From: REEB506 sp040381035
Lineage (GTDB): Bacteria > Pseudomonadota > Alphaproteobacteria > Caulobacterales > Aquidulcibacteraceae
Length of the DNA: 64,000 nt
Assembly: GCA_040381035.1 (NCBI GenBank)
Contig: JBEIHY010000002.1
Coordinates: forward strand, 39,797 to 103,796
Reading direction: 5' to 3'
A model generated the notes under the pieces. The model ran no database searches. It had not been told where the DNA came from and saw only the letters and a program-made list of their open reading frames with translations. Both the position numbers and the translations under genes were made by a program. This document shows, one piece after another, positions 8,337 to 17,745 of the stretch (position 1 is its first letter; each line of letters starts with the position of its first letter).

Positions 8337-9278
8337 ATGATCTCGGCTATGCGTGATGTGCATCTCCCGGGTCTTGACCTGAACCTTCTGCCGGCCTTGG
8401 AAGCGCTCTTGCGCACATGCCATGTCAGCCGCGCCGCCAGCGAGGTTGGCTTGAGCCAACCGGCGATGAGCCGGGCGCTTGGCCGGTTGCGCGCGCTGTT
8501 TGACGATCCATTGCTGGTTCGTGGCCAGGACGGCCTGGCTCTTACGCCGCGGGCCTTGGCGTTGCGCGCGTCGGTGACGCAAGCCTTGGAACAGGTCAAA
8601 GGCGTCTATCGCATCCCGCAATTTGCCCCCGCTGAAGCCCAGCGGATTGTTCGGATTGCCGCCACCGACAGCCACACCATCCTCGTCGCGCCGACGCTGA
8701 TGGCGCGGCTGGCGCGTGAGGCGCCGGGTCTTGATCTGCGATTTGAAAACTATAGCGCCGATATGCGCGCGCGCATGGAAACCGGCGGGTTGGACTTCGC
8801 TTTCGCGCTGGCGAACGCGCCTTTGCCGCCGGCCGCGGCCAGCATGCCGCTCGGCTGGGATGAGCTTGCCCTGGCGATGCGCCGCGGGCACAAGCTGGCG
8901 CGCAAGCGCTGGACGATTGAGGATTATGGCCGCGTTGATCACGCGGCCATCTCGATCCTGGGCGATGGCCGCTCTGAACTCGATGCGTTGCTCGCCGCGC
9001 ATGGCGTGCAGCGCCGCATCGCATTGGTCATGCCGCATTTCGCCGCAACGCTTGCCGCCGTCGCCGCCACTGATCTCGTCTCAACGGTGTCGCGGGCTTT
9101 CGCAGCGCGTTTTACGGATACTTTCGATTTGGTGTTGCGCAAGCCGCCCTTCAAAGACATCGAAATGCAGCTGGTTTTGGTTTGGGCGCAAATGCGTAGC
9201 GCCGATCCGCTGCTCGCCTGGTTGCGCGGCGTGATCGCGGATGAGACGGCGGCGGCGATGCGCCCGATCAGTCGATAA
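8337..9278 (+). CDS. LysR-family transcriptional regulator
   Basis: 313 residues. The N-terminal winged helix-turn-helix reads LDLNLLPALEALLRTCHVS then SRAASEVGLSQPAMSRALGR, typical of LysR proteins. The rest is a two-lobed effector-binding domain. Start codons at 8337 and 8349 are both possible; the second begins nearer the usual LysR N-terminus. Divergent from the epimerase-like gene, so autoregulation plus control of that gene is the simplest guess. Its 3' end overlaps the convergent cysNC by 11 bases. Confidence 0.9.
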   Translation: MISAMRDVHLPGLDLNLLPALEALLRTCHVSRAASEVGLSQPAMSRALGRLRALFDDPLLVRGQDGLALTPRALALRASVTQALEQVKGVYRIPQFAPAEAQRIVRIAATDSHTILVAPTLMARLAREAPGLDLRFENYSADMRARMETGGLDFAFALANAPLPPAAASMPLGWDELALAMRRGHKLARKRWTIEDYGRVDHAAISILGDGRSELDALLAAHGVQRRIALVMPHFAATLAAVAATDLVSTVSRAFAARFTDTFDLVLRKPPFKDIEMQLVLVWAQMRSADPLLAWLRGVIADETAAAMRPISR

Positions 9279-11076
9279 GCGCCCGCGTGCGCAAAAGTGT
9301 GATGACCGCTTGGGCGCACGCCGCAGGATCCTTCACACCGGCAGCCAAATGCAGATCCGGCGCGAGTGGCGGCTCATACGGGCTCGATACGCCGGAAAAC
9401 TCCTTGATCTCGCCCTTGAGCGCGCGAACATAAAGCCCTTTGGGATCGCGTGCGATGCAGGTTTCCAGCGAAGTATCGACGAACACTTCCAGGAAGCGCT
9501 CCGCGCCAATCAGGTCGCGCGCCAAGGCGCGATCCATACGGAAGGGAGAGATGAAGGCGCAGGTGACGATCAGCCCGGCTTCAACAAAGAGCCGCGCGGC
9601 CTCACTGGCGCGGCGGATGTTTTCCAACCGATCCGATGCGCTAAAACCGAGATCCTTGGTCAACCCGGAGCGCAGATTGTCGCCATCAAGCGCGAAGGTG
9701 TGAACGCTGCGGGCGTGCAACAACTGCTCGACCAATTCCGCGATCGTCGATTTACCGGCGCCGGACAGGCCGGTGAACCACACCACGGCCGGCTTGTGGC
9801 CCATCAGGGCGGCGCGGTCGGCGGGCGTAATGGCGCTGCGCCGGGCCTGTACATGTGTGGGCGTGATCGCAGCAATCATGCCGGCCGCGACCGTTTCGCC
9901 GCTGTGGCGATCGACGAGCAGAAACCCACCGGTGTCGCGGCATTGATTGAACGGATCGAGCGCAATCGGGCGTGAAAGCGTTAGCGTCGCGCGGGCGATT
10001 TCATTCTGCGCCAAATCAGCTCCGGCTGTTGCGCCGAAGGTTTCGCGTGCGCTGAGGCTGACGATCTGGGCGCCAATCGCGCGCGCGCCGCACCGCAAAT
10101 CGTAGGAGCGGCCAAGGGCAGCGCCCTGATCGGCCAGCCCGATCAGATCGGCTTCGATCCGGCTGGACATGATTGGCGGGCGCTGCGGGCAGGCTAATAG
10201 ATCGCCGCGGGAAATATCGTATTCGCCATCCAGGCACAGCGTCACGGATTGTCCGGCGACAGCGCGGGCCAAATCTCCGTCGGCTGTGACGATCCGGGTG
10301 AGGCGCGCGTCTTGGCCCCAGTGGGCGATGCGAACAAAATCGCCAACCGCGATCGCGCCAGCAGCGATGGTTCCGGCATAACCGCGCGCCTCAAGGCCGG
10401 CCTGCGGCTTCACCACCATTTGGACCGGCATACGAAAAGGCTTGTCCTGGTTGGGCTTTTGCAGGTCGAGTGTTTCCAGCGTGCCGAGCAGGGTCGCTTC
10501 ACTGGCGGTGCGCGCGGTGACGATATTGGCGCCGGTTTTGGCCGAGACGGGCAGCGCCGCGACAACGCTGAGGCCGGCGGCGGCGCACGCCGTGCGCACA
10601 GGCGCGGCGGCGGCCTCAAAAGCGGCATCGGCGAAGTTTGCCGTATCCATCTTGTTGATGGCGATGATCGCGGCCTTGACGCCAACAAGTCCCGCGATGC
10701 GCACATGGCGAAAGGTTTGCGCGCTTGGGCCTTTCAGCACGTCGACGACTATAATGGCGATATCGGCGTTGGAGGCGGCGGTCGCCATGTTGCGGGTATG
10801 GGCTTCATGGCCGGGCGCATCCGCGATGACGAATTTGCGCCGCGCCGTTTCAAAGTAGCGATAGGCGACGTCGATGGTGATAGCCTGTTCGCGCTCGGCG
10901 TCGAGGCCGTCAAACAACAACGCCGCATCCGGTTCGCCATCGCCGCCGCGCGGCAGGCTCAGCCGCTGATCTTCAAAGACCGCCTGGGAATCGAGCAGCA
11001 ACCGGCCGAGCAGGGTGGACTTGCCGTCATCCACCGCACCGCAAGTGGTCAGCCGTAGAACGCCAAGGCCCGTCAT
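9268..11076 (-). CDS. cysNC: Bifunctional sulfate adenylyltransferase large subunit / APS kinase
   Basis: 602 residues. The N-terminal GTPase domain has the P-loop GAVDDGKSTLLGRLL, the DAPGH switch and NKMD. Around residues 430-600 a second P-loop GLSGAGKSTIAE begins an APS kinase domain. The fused CysN-CysC (NodQ type) works with CysD to make APS from sulfate and ATP, then phosphorylates it to PAPS. Its start abuts the cysD stop (TGATG). A neighbouring sulfotransferase gives PAPS an obvious use. Confidence 0.95.
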   Translation of the reverse strand: MTGLGVLRLTTCGAVDDGKSTLLGRLLLDSQAVFEDQRLSLPRGGDGEPDAALLFDGLDAEREQAITIDVAYRYFETARRKFVIADAPGHEAHTRNMATAASNADIAIIVVDVLKGPSAQTFRHVRIAGLVGVKAAIIAINKMDTANFADAAFEAAAAPVRTACAAAGLSVVAALPVSAKTGANIVTARTASEATLLGTLETLDLQKPNQDKPFRMPVQMVVKPQAGLEARGYAGTIAAGAIAVGDFVRIAHWGQDARLTRIVTADGDLARAVAGQSVTLCLDGEYDISRGDLLACPQRPPIMSSRIEADLIGLADQGAALGRSYDLRCGARAIGAQIVSLSARETFGATAGADLAQNEIARATLTLSRPIALDPFNQCRDTGGFLLVDRHSGETVAAGMIAAITPTHVQARRSAITPADRAALMGHKPAVVWFTGLSGAGKSTIAELVEQLLHARSVHTFALDGDNLRSGLTKDLGFSASDRLENIRRASEAARLFVEAGLIVTCAFISPFRMDRALARDLIGAERFLEVFVDTSLETCIARDPKGLYVRALKGEIKEFSGVSSPYEPPLAPDLHLAAGVKDPAACAQAVITLLRTRALID

Positions 11077-12050
11077 CAGAAATAGCCCTCGCGCTTTTTC
11101 TGCTCCATCGAAGCGCCGGCGTCGAAGTCGATCAGGCGGCTGGCGCGTTCAGACTGGCGGGTGGCGGCGATTTCGGCGACGACTTCGGCAACGGTTTGCG
11201 CCTGAGACAACACGCCGCCGGTGAGCGGGTAACAGCCCAAAGTCCGGAACCGGATCATCTCGGTCCGGACGATTTCGCCGGGCTCTGCTTGCAGGCGTTC
11301 GTCATCCACGGCAATGAGTGCGCCACGACGCTCCAGGAAAGGGCGCAGTGCGGCAAAATACAATGGTGCGAGGGGAATTTCCTGCGCGGCGATATAACGC
11401 CAGATGTCGAGCTCCGTCCAATTCGACAGCGGGAACACGCGCATCGTATGGCCCGGCGGCAAGCGGGTATTGAAGCAGCGCCACAGTTCAGGCCGCTGGC
11501 GGCGCGGGTCCCAGCCTTGCCCTGGGCTGCGCAGTGAAAATATCCGCTCCTTGGCGCGGGAGCGCTCCTCGTCGCGCCGGGCCCCGCCGATGGCTGCGTC
11601 AAAGCCGCCTTGGCTCAGCGCGTGCAGCAGCGCTTGCGTGCGCATCACATCGGTGAAGCGCGCAGAGCCGTGCACGAACGGATTGATTCCTTCACGCAGG
11701 CCGGCCTCATTGCGATGCACGATCAGATCAAGTCCTGTTGCCGCGACCAGCGCATCGCGGAACGGCGCCATGGCGCGAAATTCCCAGCCACTGTCGATGT
11801 GCAGAAGGGTAAATGGCGGGCGCGCCGGCCAAAAGGCCTTCAGCGCCAAATGCGCAAGCACGGTGGAATCCTTGCCGATTGAATACAGCAGGACGGGCTT
11901 GGAAAACGCCTGCGCGGTTTCTCGTAGAACGAAAATTGCTTCCGATTCCAGATCAGCGAGCGCTGGCGCCATCGGCGCGAGCGCTGGCGCACGGGCTTTC
12001 AGGCGCGCCGCATAGGCGGCAATCGCGGCGGCGGGCACGGCGTCGATCAT
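11076..12050 (-). CDS. cysD: Sulfate adenylyltransferase small subunit
   Basis: 324 residues from the ATG at 12050. The SIGKDSTVLAHLALKAF pyrophosphatase-loop motif of the adenylyl-transferring PAPS-reductase superfamily and the GARRDEERSRAKERIFS segment identify CysD. It catalyses ATP + sulfate to APS, driven by GTP hydrolysis in CysN. The frame stays open for about 850 bases more, over the sulfotransferase on the other strand, but that part is a shadow. The first about 40 residues are more Ala-rich than usual, so the start could be slightly later. Confidence 0.93.
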   Translation of the reverse strand: MIDAVPAAAIAAYAARLKARAPALAPMAPALADLESEAIFVLRETAQAFSKPVLLYSIGKDSTVLAHLALKAFWPARPPFTLLHIDSGWEFRAMAPFRDALVAATGLDLIVHRNEAGLREGINPFVHGSARFTDVMRTQALLHALSQGGFDAAIGGARRDEERSRAKERIFSLRSPGQGWDPRRQRPELWRCFNTRLPPGHTMRVFPLSNWTELDIWRYIAAQEIPLAPLYFAALRPFLERRGALIAVDDERLQAEPGEIVRTEMIRFRTLGCYPLTGGVLSQAQTVAEVVAEIAATRQSERASRLIDFDAGASMEQKKREGYF

Positions 12051-12149
12051 CTCCGTCAAGTTGGCATTTTTGGCTGCCCGCGCAAAGCTGGAGATGGTTA
12101 ACGCCGCCGCCGGGATGACAGCGATGGGCGGAGCGCGCCATAATGGGCC

Positions 12150-13769
12150 ATGGCCTCCGACCCATCCGCCCCGCCCCTCTCTGTTCGCGCCATTCAGGCC
12201 GGGCTTGCCAATCCGCGCCTGCTGCAGGCGGCGGCGGCCTTGAACGGCAATGATATCCCACAAGCGGAAGCGTTGCTGCGCCAGCACCTTTATGATGATC
12301 CCTTTGACGTCGCAGCGATCCGGCTGTTCGCCGAGGTCGCAGCGCGAATCGGTCGGTTTCGCGACTCGGAAAATCTGTTGCGCCGGGCCCTTGAACTGGA
12401 TCCGAATTTCACGGCCGCACGAACCAATCTGGCGACCGTCCTCTATCGCCAGAACCGGCTGCCCGAAGCGCTGGCCGAGCTCGATCATCTGATCGCGCTG
12501 GAGCCGGACAATCCGGCCGTCGCCAATTTGAAAGCCGCCACGCTGGGCCGCGTGGGTGCCTTTGAAGAAGCGATTGCGCTTTATGAGCAAGTGCTGGCCG
12601 CCGCCCCGCGCCAGCCGCGGGTGTGGATGAGTTATGGCCATATGCTCAAGACCATCGCCCGCACGCCGGAGGGGGCGGACGCTTACCGCAAGGCCCTTGC
12701 GATTGCGCCGGAGCTGGGCGAGGCGTGGTGGAGCCTCGCCAATCTGAAAACCGCACCGTTCAGCGACGCCGATCTGGCCGCCATGCAAGTGGCCTTGGCG
12801 CGTCAGGACATCCGTGACGAAGATCGGTTTCATCTCGATTTTGCGATGGGAAAGGCGCTCGAAGATCGCAAGGATTTTGCCGCCGCCTTCGCTCATTATG
12901 ACAAGGCCAATGCGCTGCGCCGGCGAAGTCTTTCCTATGATCCAGAGGAGACCACGGCGTTTGTTGATCGCATGATCGCGGCTTTGCCGGGCGAGGTTTT
13001 TGCCAATCGCGTTGGGCAGGGCTGCCCCGCGCCTGATCCGATCTTCGTGCTCGGCATGCCGCGGGCCGGATCAACGCTCATCGAACAAATCCTTGCCAGT
13101 CATAGCCAGGTTGAAGGGACCAGCGAGCTTCCCGACATCCCGACGCTTTCGCGCAAATGGCGAGACTATCCCGCCATTCTCGCGTCTTTGGAGCCGGACG
13201 AATTGGTCGCTGTCGGGGAGGCTTATTTGCAGCGCGCCGCCATTCAGCGCCGCAGCGACCGGCCGTTCTTTATCGACAAATTGCCGAACAACTGGATCCA
13301 TGCCGGCTTCATCAAGCTGATTTTGCCGAACGCGAAAATCATTGATGCGCGTCGCCATCCGCTGAGCTGCTGCTGGTCCAATTTCAAGCAACATTTCGCC
13401 AAAGGCCAAGCCTTCAGCTATGGACTGGCGGATTTGGGCGCTTATTACCGTGATTACGTTCGGTTCATGGCGCACATGGACAAAGCCGCGCCAGGCGCGG
13501 TCCATCGCGTCATTTATGAGCGCGTGGTTGACGATACTGAAACCGAGATCCGCGCGCTGCTGGCGGCCTGCGGTTTGCCATTTGAAGACGCTTGTTTGCG
13601 CTTCCACGAGACCGAACGGGCAGTGCGCACCCCGTCTTCTGAGCAAGTGCGGCGGCCGATTTTTCGCGACGGCGCGGAGGGCTGGCAGGGCTTTGCGCCC
13701 TATCTCGGGCCGCTGGAAACCGCCCTTGGCGATGTGCTCAACGCATACCCAGCGCCGCCTGCAGCATAG
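12150..13769 (+). CDS. TPR-domain sulfotransferase
   Basis: 539 residues. Residues about 20-250 form repeated helix pairs of TPR type. The C-terminal part is a PAPS-dependent sulfotransferase: the 5'-phosphosulfate loop LGMPRAGSTLIEQ is near residues 301-313 and the 3'-phosphate-binding segment DARRHPLSCCWSNF near residues 399-412. Such proteins transfer sulfate from PAPS to sugars, lipids or peptides. It is divergent from cysD-cysNC, 99 bases away, so donor synthesis and transfer are probably co-regulated. The acceptor is unknown. Confidence 0.88.
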   Translation: MASDPSAPPLSVRAIQAGLANPRLLQAAAALNGNDIPQAEALLRQHLYDDPFDVAAIRLFAEVAARIGRFRDSENLLRRALELDPNFTAARTNLATVLYRQNRLPEALAELDHLIALEPDNPAVANLKAATLGRVGAFEEAIALYEQVLAAAPRQPRVWMSYGHMLKTIARTPEGADAYRKALAIAPELGEAWWSLANLKTAPFSDADLAAMQVALARQDIRDEDRFHLDFAMGKALEDRKDFAAAFAHYDKANALRRRSLSYDPEETTAFVDRMIAALPGEVFANRVGQGCPAPDPIFVLGMPRAGSTLIEQILASHSQVEGTSELPDIPTLSRKWRDYPAILASLEPDELVAVGEAYLQRAAIQRRSDRPFFIDKLPNNWIHAGFIKLILPNAKIIDARRHPLSCCWSNFKQHFAKGQAFSYGLADLGAYYRDYVRFMAHMDKAAPGAVHRVIYERVVDDTETEIRALLAACGLPFEDACLRFHETERAVRTPSSEQVRRPIFRDGAEGWQGFAPYLGPLETALGDVLNAYPAPPAA

Positions 13770-13898
13770 GCATCAGTTGCGCCTGAGCAACGCTGCCCTG
13801 CATTTCTACGTCGCAAGCCGGGATAGGCGATTGACCGACATGCGCAACGCGAGCAGGCTATAAGAATCTGTTGTGTCGCGTCGCTTGAAGGGGAAAGC

Positions 13899-16382
13899 AT
13901 GTCCACCCGCCATCGCTTGTTGTCTGTGCTCATGTCGACAACCGTTTTATGCGCCGTGCCGGGGGCGGCGTGGGCGCAAGCTGTTGCTGCGGCAAAGCCG
14001 GTCAAGGCGGAAGAAGAGATCGTCGTCACCGCGCAGAAGCGCGAGGAGCGGCTGCAGAACGTTCCGATCTCGATCCAGGCGTTGTCGGCCGCCAAGCTCG
14101 ACCAGCTGAACATCAACAGCTTCAATGATTATGCTGCGTTGTTGCCGAGCGTTTCCTTCCAGACGTCTTCGCCGGGCAATGTGAATGTCTATATCCGCGG
14201 CGTCGCGTCCGGCGGCGACGGCAACCATTCTGGCCCGCTGCCCAGCGTCGGCGTCTATCTTGACGAACAGCCGATCACCACCATCGGCGGTGCGGTCGAT
14301 GTGCACATTTACGACATCGCGCGGATCGAATCGCTGGCTGGCCCGCAAGGCACCTTGTATGGCGCATCTTCCCAGGCCGGCACGATCCGGATCATCACCA
14401 ACAAGCCCGAGTTCGGCAAAACCGCTTCGCGCTTGGATTTTGAAGCGAATACCGTCCTCGATGGCGGTGTTGGCGGCAAGATTGGGGGCATGGTCAATCT
14501 GCCGATCAGCAATCGCGCGGCGGTGCGGCTGGTCGGCTTTGTCCAGCGCGATGGCGGCTATATCGACAATGTGCTCGGCTCGCGCACGTTCCTCGGCGCG
14601 CCGACCGCAACCGGCTTTGCCCCCGGCATCACGGTGAACAATCGCCAATTTGTCAAAGACGACTTCAACAGCGTCGACAAAGCCGGCGGTCGCGCCGCGC
14701 TGAAGGTTGATCTGAATGACAATTGGACTGCCACCGCCACGGTCATGGGCCAGGACCAGGAAGCCAGCGGCGTGTTCGGCCAGGCTGGATCGGTCGGCGA
14801 TTTGAAAGTTCAGCGCTTCTATCCTGATAAAGAACAGGATCGCTTCTATCAGGCAGCGCTCACCCTTGAGGGGCGCATCGCCAATTTCGACATCACCTAT
14901 GCCGGCGCCTATCTCTGGCGCAAGATTGACTCGGTCTCGGACTATACTGACTACGCCGAAGCCTATGACCAGCTTTATGCCGGCGTTGGCGGCGTCGCGA
15001 ACTACTTTTATTTCCAGGATTCCACCGGCGCCACTATCGATCCGCGCCAGTACATTGTCGGTGGCGATCGCTTCAACAAGGTCAGCCACGAACTCCGCGT
15101 GGCTTCCCCGGCCGACAATCGCTTCCGGGTCGTTGCCGGCGCTTATTATCAGCGCCAGACGCATGACATCCTGCAAGACTATATCGTGCCTGGATTGTCG
15201 CCGGCCTTGTCGGTCAATGGCCGGCAAGGTTCGCTGTGGCTCACCAATCAAGAGCGCATCGACCGCGACACCGCCGTGTTTGGCGAAGCGAGCTTCGATA
15301 TCGTCAAACAGCTGACGATCACTGCAGGCCTGCGCGCCTACAAATATGAAAACAGCTTGATTGGGTTCTTCGGGTTCGGTCGCAACCCCTCGGGGGCGCC
15401 GTTCAACGCGGCCGGCTCTTCGCGTACGGGCGTCGCGGGCTGCTTCACCTCGACCGGCGCGATCCTGCGCAACAATCCGACGGGCCGATTATTGGGGGCG
15501 GCCGTCGCCGGCGGGCCGTGCACCAATCTTGCCGACTTCGCCAATGGGTCATTGTCGCCGAAAGTCGCCAAAGGCGACGGCACGACCTACCGCGTCAACC
15601 TGACCTATAAGCCAACCGACAATGTGATGTTCTACGCCACGTCGTCGTCCGGCTTCCGCCCCGGCGGCATCAATCGCCGCGCCGGATTGTCGCCTTATGA
15701 GGCGGATGAATTGAAGAACTTGGAGCTTGGCTGGAAGACAACTCTGTTTGACGGCGCGCTGCGCTTCAATGGCGCAATCTATCAGCAGACCTGGGAGAAG
15801 TTTCAGTTTGCCTTCCTCGGTCAAAACAGCTTCACCGAAATCCGCAATGGTCCAGACGCCGAGATCAAAGGCGTTGAGACCGATGTGTTCTGGGCGCCCG
15901 TCAGCGGGCTGACCGTCAATATGGCGGCCTCCTACACCGACGCTAAGACGACGCAAAATCTCTGCCGGGCCATTGACCCGACTTTCACTTGCACCACGCC
16001 GGGCAATTCGATCCAATCGCCGAAAGGCACCCGCTTGCCGGTGACGCCGAAGGTGAAAGCCAGCGCCAATGTTCGCTACACCTGGGATGTCGGCAATATC
16101 TCCCCCTATCTGCAAGGGTTGATCGCCTATCAGGACGACGCGACCAGTGACTTGCGGGTCGCAGACGCCGAACTACTGGGCAAGCTGCCGTCTTACGTCA
16201 CCCTCAATCTCGCCGGCGGCTGGGAGTGGAAGAACTTCACCACCGAACTGTTCGTCGACAATGTGACCGACGAGCGCGCCGAGATCAGCCGCACTGTCGC
16301 GTGCAGCGTCTGCTACAACCGCACCTACGCCATCATCGCGCCGCCACGCACGGTGGGCGTGCGGTTTGGCTCCAAGTTCTAG
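13899..16382 (+). CDS. TonB-dependent outer membrane receptor
   Basis: 827 residues. A signal peptide ends in AAWAQA near residue 27. The TonB-box-like EEEIVVTAQKREERLQNVPIS leads into the plug domain with YIRGVASGG and the RIESLAGPQGTLYGASS motif. The rest is a 22-strand barrel ending in VGVRFGSKF with a terminal aromatic residue. This is the sphingomonad/caulobacter-type receptor class for complex organic substrates rather than a classical siderophore receptor. The gene lies downstream of the sulfotransferase with its own 129-base leader; the ligand is not evident. A strong terminator follows. Confidence 0.93.
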   Translation: MSTRHRLLSVLMSTTVLCAVPGAAWAQAVAAAKPVKAEEEIVVTAQKREERLQNVPISIQALSAAKLDQLNINSFNDYAALLPSVSFQTSSPGNVNVYIRGVASGGDGNHSGPLPSVGVYLDEQPITTIGGAVDVHIYDIARIESLAGPQGTLYGASSQAGTIRIITNKPEFGKTASRLDFEANTVLDGGVGGKIGGMVNLPISNRAAVRLVGFVQRDGGYIDNVLGSRTFLGAPTATGFAPGITVNNRQFVKDDFNSVDKAGGRAALKVDLNDNWTATATVMGQDQEASGVFGQAGSVGDLKVQRFYPDKEQDRFYQAALTLEGRIANFDITYAGAYLWRKIDSVSDYTDYAEAYDQLYAGVGGVANYFYFQDSTGATIDPRQYIVGGDRFNKVSHELRVASPADNRFRVVAGAYYQRQTHDILQDYIVPGLSPALSVNGRQGSLWLTNQERIDRDTAVFGEASFDIVKQLTITAGLRAYKYENSLIGFFGFGRNPSGAPFNAAGSSRTGVAGCFTSTGAILRNNPTGRLLGAAVAGGPCTNLADFANGSLSPKVAKGDGTTYRVNLTYKPTDNVMFYATSSSGFRPGGINRRAGLSPYEADELKNLELGWKTTLFDGALRFNGAIYQQTWEKFQFAFLGQNSFTEIRNGPDAEIKGVETDVFWAPVSGLTVNMAASYTDAKTTQNLCRAIDPTFTCTTPGNSIQSPKGTRLPVTPKVKASANVRYTWDVGNISPYLQGLIAYQDDATSDLRVADAELLGKLPSYVTLNLAGGWEWKNFTTELFVDNVTDERAEISRTVACSVCYNRTYAIIAPPRTVGVRFGSKF

Positions 16383-16389
16383 TCCTTGA

Positions 16390-16417
16390 CCCCCGCCTCA
16401 AGAGAGGCGGGGGTTTT
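16390..16417 (+). terminator. Rho-independent terminator after the TonB receptor
   Basis: A perfect 10-bp stem CCCCCGCCTC / GAGGCGGGGG with an AAGA loop is followed by TTTT, eight bases after the receptor stop codon. Confidence 0.93.
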
Positions 16418-16440
16418 GCTTTGGCCTGTAAAGGACCAAC

Positions 16441-17736
16441 GTGGCGCAACCCCCGCCCGCCAAACCGCTCGGCTTCTGGACCTGCTGGTCTTTGACGGTC
16501 GGGATCATGATCGGGTCGGGCGTGTTCACGCTGCCGGCAGTGCTTGCGCCCTTTGGTTTGCTGAGTTTCGGCGGATGGTTGGTCACTGGCGTGGGCTCCA
16601 TTCTCTTGGCGCTGGTGTTTGCGCGGCTTGCCCAGCGCACGCCGCGCTCCGGCGGACCTTACGCCTATGCCCGCGACGCGTTCGGCGACTTGCCGGGCTT
16701 TCTGATCGCGTGGGGCTATTGGGCTTCCTATTGGATTGCGATCGCGGCCATCGCACTTGCCTTTGTCGGTTATCTGCCGGTGTTCTTCCCGACGCTGAAA
16801 GACAGCGTCGCTGGCCAGATTGCGGCTGGGCTGGCTTTGATCTGGGGGCTAACCCTGGTCAATATCTTTGGCTTGCGCGAAGCCGGGCTGGCGCAGATCG
16901 CGCTGACCTTCTTGAAGATCGCGCCGCTACTTGTCGTCATCGCGGTCGGGGCCAGTCATGGCGCGGTCGCCAACTTGCCGCCGCTCAATCCCCGCGGGGA
17001 CGATGTGCTGGGGGCGATCGCGGCCACCGCGCTTTTGACCATGTGGGCGTTCAGCGGGCTGGAGGCTGGCGCGCTTGCGGCTGGCGATGTGAAAGACGCG
17101 CAGCGCACCATTCCGCGCGCTTTGGTTATCGGCACGGTGAGCGTGACGATTTTGTATCTCGCCGCCACCGCGGCCGTCATGCTGCTGGTGCCGGCCGCCA
17201 CGCTCGCGCAATCGACCTCGCCTTTCGCGGATGCTGCGGCTGTCGTCTTCGGCCCTGCCGGCGCCATGCTGATCGCAGCCGGCGCTTTGACTTCCACAGC
17301 CGGCGCGCTGAATGGCTGCATTTTCGTTGCCGGCCAAATGCCGATGGCGGTGGCCTTAGATAGGTTGGCGCCTGCCTTCCTCGCCAAGACCAATCGCGGC
17401 GGTGCGCCGCAAACAGCCCTGTTGCTGGCGGCGGGGTTGGCGTCGCTGTTGCTGGTCGCCAATTTCACCCGCGGATTGACCGGCGCATTTGCGTTTCTCC
17501 TGATGATGTCCACCGCTACTGTGCTCGTCGCGCTGCTCGCGGGGGCGCTGGCGGAAGCGCGCTGGTCGTGGCGCAACGCCAAGGCCTGGGCTGTGCTCGC
17601 CGCGATTGCGGCCCTTTATTGCGGGTTCACGATCATCGGCGCTTCCCTGGAGGTGCTTGGCTGGGGGCTGGTCTTGATCACGCTTGGGGCGCCTGTGTAT
17701 TTTTTCGGTCGCGCCCGCAACGCCGTGGGCGGCTGA
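16441..17736 (+). CDS. APC-family amino acid permease
   Basis: 431 residues with about 12 membrane segments. The GIMIGSGVFTLPAVLA motif in helix 1 and GGPYAYARDAFG after helix 2 are typical of the amino acid-polyamine-organocation superfamily. GTG start with no strong Shine-Dalgarno, just after the terminator. It is followed nine bases later by a Rieske oxygenase gene, so the two are probably co-transcribed and the permease may import its substrate, for example a betaine or amino acid. Confidence 0.9.
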   Translation: MAQPPPAKPLGFWTCWSLTVGIMIGSGVFTLPAVLAPFGLLSFGGWLVTGVGSILLALVFARLAQRTPRSGGPYAYARDAFGDLPGFLIAWGYWASYWIAIAAIALAFVGYLPVFFPTLKDSVAGQIAAGLALIWGLTLVNIFGLREAGLAQIALTFLKIAPLLVVIAVGASHGAVANLPPLNPRGDDVLGAIAATALLTMWAFSGLEAGALAAGDVKDAQRTIPRALVIGTVSVTILYLAATAAVMLLVPAATLAQSTSPFADAAAVVFGPAGAMLIAAGALTSTAGALNGCIFVAGQMPMAVALDRLAPAFLAKTNRGGAPQTALLLAAGLASLLLVANFTRGLTGAFAFLLMMSTATVLVALLAGALAEARWSWRNAKAWAVLAAIAALYCGFTIIGASLEVLGWGLVLITLGAPVYFFGRARNAVGG

Positions 17737-17745
17737 GGGCCAGCC

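Noticed and set aside
12051..12896. Upstream extension of cysD (another 282 codons)
   Set aside because: It lies opposite the TPR-sulfotransferase and has no CysD-like sequence; the ATG at 12050 gives the normal length.
13831..13864. TTGACC...TATAAG promoter before the TonB receptor
   Set aside because: The spacer is 22 bases, too long for a sigma-70 promoter; the TATAAG may be a -10 but no suitable -35 was found.
13947..15251. Minus-strand frame of 434 codons inside the TonB receptor
   Set aside because: Shadow of the receptor frame; no recognisable domain and no own ribosome site.
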